Source: CAINVV01 sp037137375 (lineage in GTDB: Bacteria; Bacteroidota; Bacteroidia; Bacteroidales; Prolixibacteraceae). From it: 64,000 bases of DNA. Positions within the stretch are counted from its first letter, which is position 1. Each line of letters opens with the position of its first letter. The stretch covers positions 1-64,000 of the forward strand of contig JBAXKJ010000025.1 of the NCBI GenBank assembly GCA_037137375.1, read 5' to 3'. This document shows, piece after piece, positions 62,122 to 64,000 of this stretch. The position numbers and the translations under genes were made by a program. The notes under the pieces are model-generated. The model was not told the origin of the DNA. It did no database searches and saw nothing but the letters and a program-made list of their open reading frames with translations.

Positions 62122-64000
62122 ATGAAGACTTCACTTTTTGTTTGCTTTATTGCGCTGGGCTACTTGTTAAATGCTCAGAATAATGCTCGATTTGTCAAGG
62201 TATTTATCGGAACTGATGGTACCGGACACACTTTCCCAGGGCCTTCAATGCCTTTCGGGATGGTTCAGCCCGGACCCGATAACCGTGATCAAGGGTGGAA
62301 TTACACCAGCGGATACCAATATCAGGACAGCTTAATACTTGGTTTTTCACAAACCCGCTTTAGTGGAACCGGCATTAGCGAAATGGGTGATGTGTTGTTG
62401 TTGCCATTTGCAAATAATCCGGATGAAAGCCTGAAGAACAAGTATTTTAAAAATTCAGAAAATGCCAGTGTTGGTTATTATTCTGTATTAAAAAAAGATC
62501 AGGTAAAAGTCGAACTTTCTTGTTCAGATCGGGTGGCATTTCATCGTTATACATTCCCTACCGAAGAAGCCAGGGTATTGGCCAATTTTCAGCATGGGTT
62601 GCGTTTTCTGACTGACAGTCTGGTATTGGATTCGGAAGTAAAAGTTGAAGATCATCAAACAATATCAGGCTATTGCCATACTAAAAATTGGGTGGAACGG
62701 AAGTACTTTTTCGTTCTGAAATTTGATCGGCCTTTCGTCACATCCTCATTGCTTCCTAAAGCCAAACGCGATCATGCGCCAAAGTATTTGCTAAACTTTC
62801 AACTTGAAAAATCGAGGATCCTTCAGGTTAAAGTAGCTTTATCGACAGTCAGTGTGGAAGGAGCAAAACTCAACCTGAAAACTGAAATACCGGAATGGGA
62901 TTTCGGTAGGGTAAAGCACAAGGCAGAAGAGGCCTGGAACAATTACCTGGGCCGTATAGATATTGAGGCTGAGGCTAAACAAAAGGAGATTTTCTATACT
63001 TCGCTCTACCACTTCTTTTTGCAGCCATCCAACATTGCTGATGTGGATGGAAAATACCGCGGAGCGGATGACAAAATCGGACAAGCGCCTGGCATGGAAT
63101 ACTACTCAACCCTCTCAATCTGGGACATTTATCGTGGTGCATTCCCTTTACTTGAAATCATTGCTCCGGAAAAGATCAATGGTATCATCAACACATTGCT
63201 GTTACATCACCAGGCTGCAGGATTTCTTTCCATCTGGACCGCTTGGGGGCAGGATAATTATTGTATGATTGGCAACCATTCAATCCCGATGATCCTATCT
63301 GCTGTAAACAATGGATTTAAGGGTTTTGATACAGCCAAAGCACTTCAGGCCATGGTGGAGACTTCAACAAGAAGCCACCTCAATTCGGACTGGGAGCTGT
63401 ACAACCAATACGGCTATTATCCTTTTGATAAGTTGGATAACGAGTCTGTTTCCCGTACCCTCGAAAGTGGCTACGACGATTGGTGCGTCGCTGAAATGGC
63501 TTCAAAACTCAGCGATAAGGAAACAGCAAAATTGTTTTATAAACGAGCCATGTACTATCAAAACTTCTTTGATCAGGAGACTAAGTTATTTCGAGGAAAA
63601 GATACCAAAGGCAATTGGAGGACGCCTTTCGAACCGCTATCTGCAACATCTCCAATGAATAATCCGGGCGATTACACCGAAGCCAATGCCTGGCAATATT
63701 TTTGGACTCCGGCCCAATTCGATATTGCCGGTTTGACAAGACTATTGGGAGGGAAAGAAGCATTTACCAAACAACTCAACGCCTTCTTTACAATTGAATC
63801 GAAAAATCAGAACAAATTCCTGGGACAGGAGGCCATGATTGGACAATACGCTCATGGGAACGAGCCGGATCATCATGTTTTGTATTTATACGCCTACTCT
63901 AATGAACCTAAAACCGGCCAAAAATACATTCACCATGTGATCAGCAAGTTTCACAATAATACACCCAATGGCTTGATTGGCAATGAAGATTGCGGACAAA
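62122..64000 (+). CDS. GH92 family alpha-mannosidase, partial
   Basis: The open frame starts at ATG 62122 and runs off the window after about 626 residues. It has a signal peptide (LFVCFIALGYLLNAQ) and the GH92 beginning VKVFIGTDGTGHTFPGPSMPFGMVQPGPDN, then YTSGYQYQDSLILGFSQTRFSGTGISEMGD, and the catalytic domain with GMEYYSTLSIWDIYRGAFPLLEIIAP, LPIWTAWGQDNYCMIGNHSIPMI-like text, VSRTLESGYDDWCVAEMA and MIGQYAHGNEPDHHVLYLYAYS, which holds the catalytic acid/base region. GH92 enzymes are calcium-dependent exo-alpha-mannosidases acting on host or fungal mannans. The end of the protein is outside the window. Divergent from the AraC gene. Confidence 0.9.
   Translation, partial: MKTSLFVCFIALGYLLNAQNNARFVKVFIGTDGTGHTFPGPSMPFGMVQPGPDNRDQGWNYTSGYQYQDSLILGFSQTRFSGTGISEMGDVLLLPFANNPDESLKNKYFKNSENASVGYYSVLKKDQVKVELSCSDRVAFHRYTFPTEEARVLANFQHGLRFLTDSLVLDSEVKVEDHQTISGYCHTKNWVERKYFFVLKFDRPFVTSSLLPKAKRDHAPKYLLNFQLEKSRILQVKVALSTVSVEGAKLNLKTEIPEWDFGRVKHKAEEAWNNYLGRIDIEAEAKQKEIFYTSLYHFFLQPSNIADVDGKYRGADDKIGQAPGMEYYSTLSIWDIYRGAFPLLEIIAPEKINGIINTLLLHHQAAGFLSIWTAWGQDNYCMIGNHSIPMILSAVNNGFKGFDTAKALQAMVETSTRSHLNSDWELYNQYGYYPFDKLDNESVSRTLESGYDDWCVAEMASKLSDKETAKLFYKRAMYYQNFFDQETKLFRGKDTKGNWRTPFEPLSATSPMNNPGDYTEANAWQYFWTPAQFDIAGLTRLLGGKEAFTKQLNAFFTIESKNQNKFLGQEAMIGQYAHGNEPDHHVLYLYAYSNEPKTGQKYIHHVISKFHNNTPNGLIGNEDCGQ

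Noticed and set aside
1..64000. CRISPR arrays, tRNA, rRNA and complete insertion sequences
   Set aside because: Looked for regularly spaced repeats, cloverleaf-type segments and transposase motifs; none was found by eye.

Overview
The window reads as a chromosomal segment of a Bacteroidota bacterium, probably a polysaccharide-degrading Bacteroidales/Marinilabiliales- or Cytophagales-like lineage. The reasons are TonB receptors with a carboxypeptidase-regulatory-like N-terminal domain, two TonB receptor + DUF4249 lipoprotein pairs, PL8 and GH92 glycan enzymes, a single-subunit quinol NO reductase, few Shine-Dalgarno sites, and promoters of the TTG-N19-21-TAnnTTTG type. No rRNA, tRNA, CRISPR array or intact insertion sequence was seen. 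The lineage is inferred from gene content only.

Layout. 0.2-3.2 kb: exported sorbosone/glucose-dehydrogenase-like propeller followed by a cytochrome c, converging on a secreted PQQ-type propeller protein. 3.9-4.6 kb: MNT-HEPN toxin-antitoxin pair. 4.7-8.2 kb: a sensor kinase whose downstream response regulator is a pseudogene and whose upstream partner is also broken. 8.7-22.8 kb: a duplicated Tat-exported pyruvyl-transferase-like protein (second copy 13 nt after a PL8 polysaccharide lyase), aldo/keto reductase, MATE pump, AraC-type regulator, and two near-identical exported cupins flanking an overlapping HipA-like kinase/DUF3037 pair. 23-31.6 kb: GyrI-like protein and a 2500-residue hybrid kinase with about 14 PAS domains. 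32-35.4 kb: TonB receptor/DUF4249 pair. 35.5-39.9 kb: S1/P1-type nuclease, divergent OYE reductase/HxlR regulator, and an intact CheY-like regulator paralogous to the pseudogene at 4.7-5.1 kb. 40-45 kb: nitric-oxide detoxification island (Rrf2 regulator, hemerythrin-like protein, qNOR, PepSY protein) with a 28-bp inverted repeat at the promoter. 45-54.5 kb: lone TonB receptor, LuxR regulator, DUF1761 protein, ECF sigma/anti-sigma/periplasmic protein operon, and a second DUF4249/TonB pair. 54.5-64 kb: a decayed stretch with PQQ-propeller and TIR fragments, an SDR, an MFS exporter operon, an M28 peptidase, a two-repeat secreted protein, and an AraC regulator divergent from a GH92 mannosidase cut by the window end.

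Two themes stand out. First, the segment is rich in gene wreckage: at least eight fragments, several joined by ATGA or TAATG overlaps to an intact neighbour, and two pairs of long direct repeats, one with a 320-bp block of perfect identity that suggests gene conversion. Second, several small units look functional and little described: the exported pyruvyl-transferase-like/PL8 pair, the HipA-like/DUF3037 pair inside the cupin repeats, and the NO island with its palindromic operator. All functional assignments are from reading protein motifs by eye; no database search was run.
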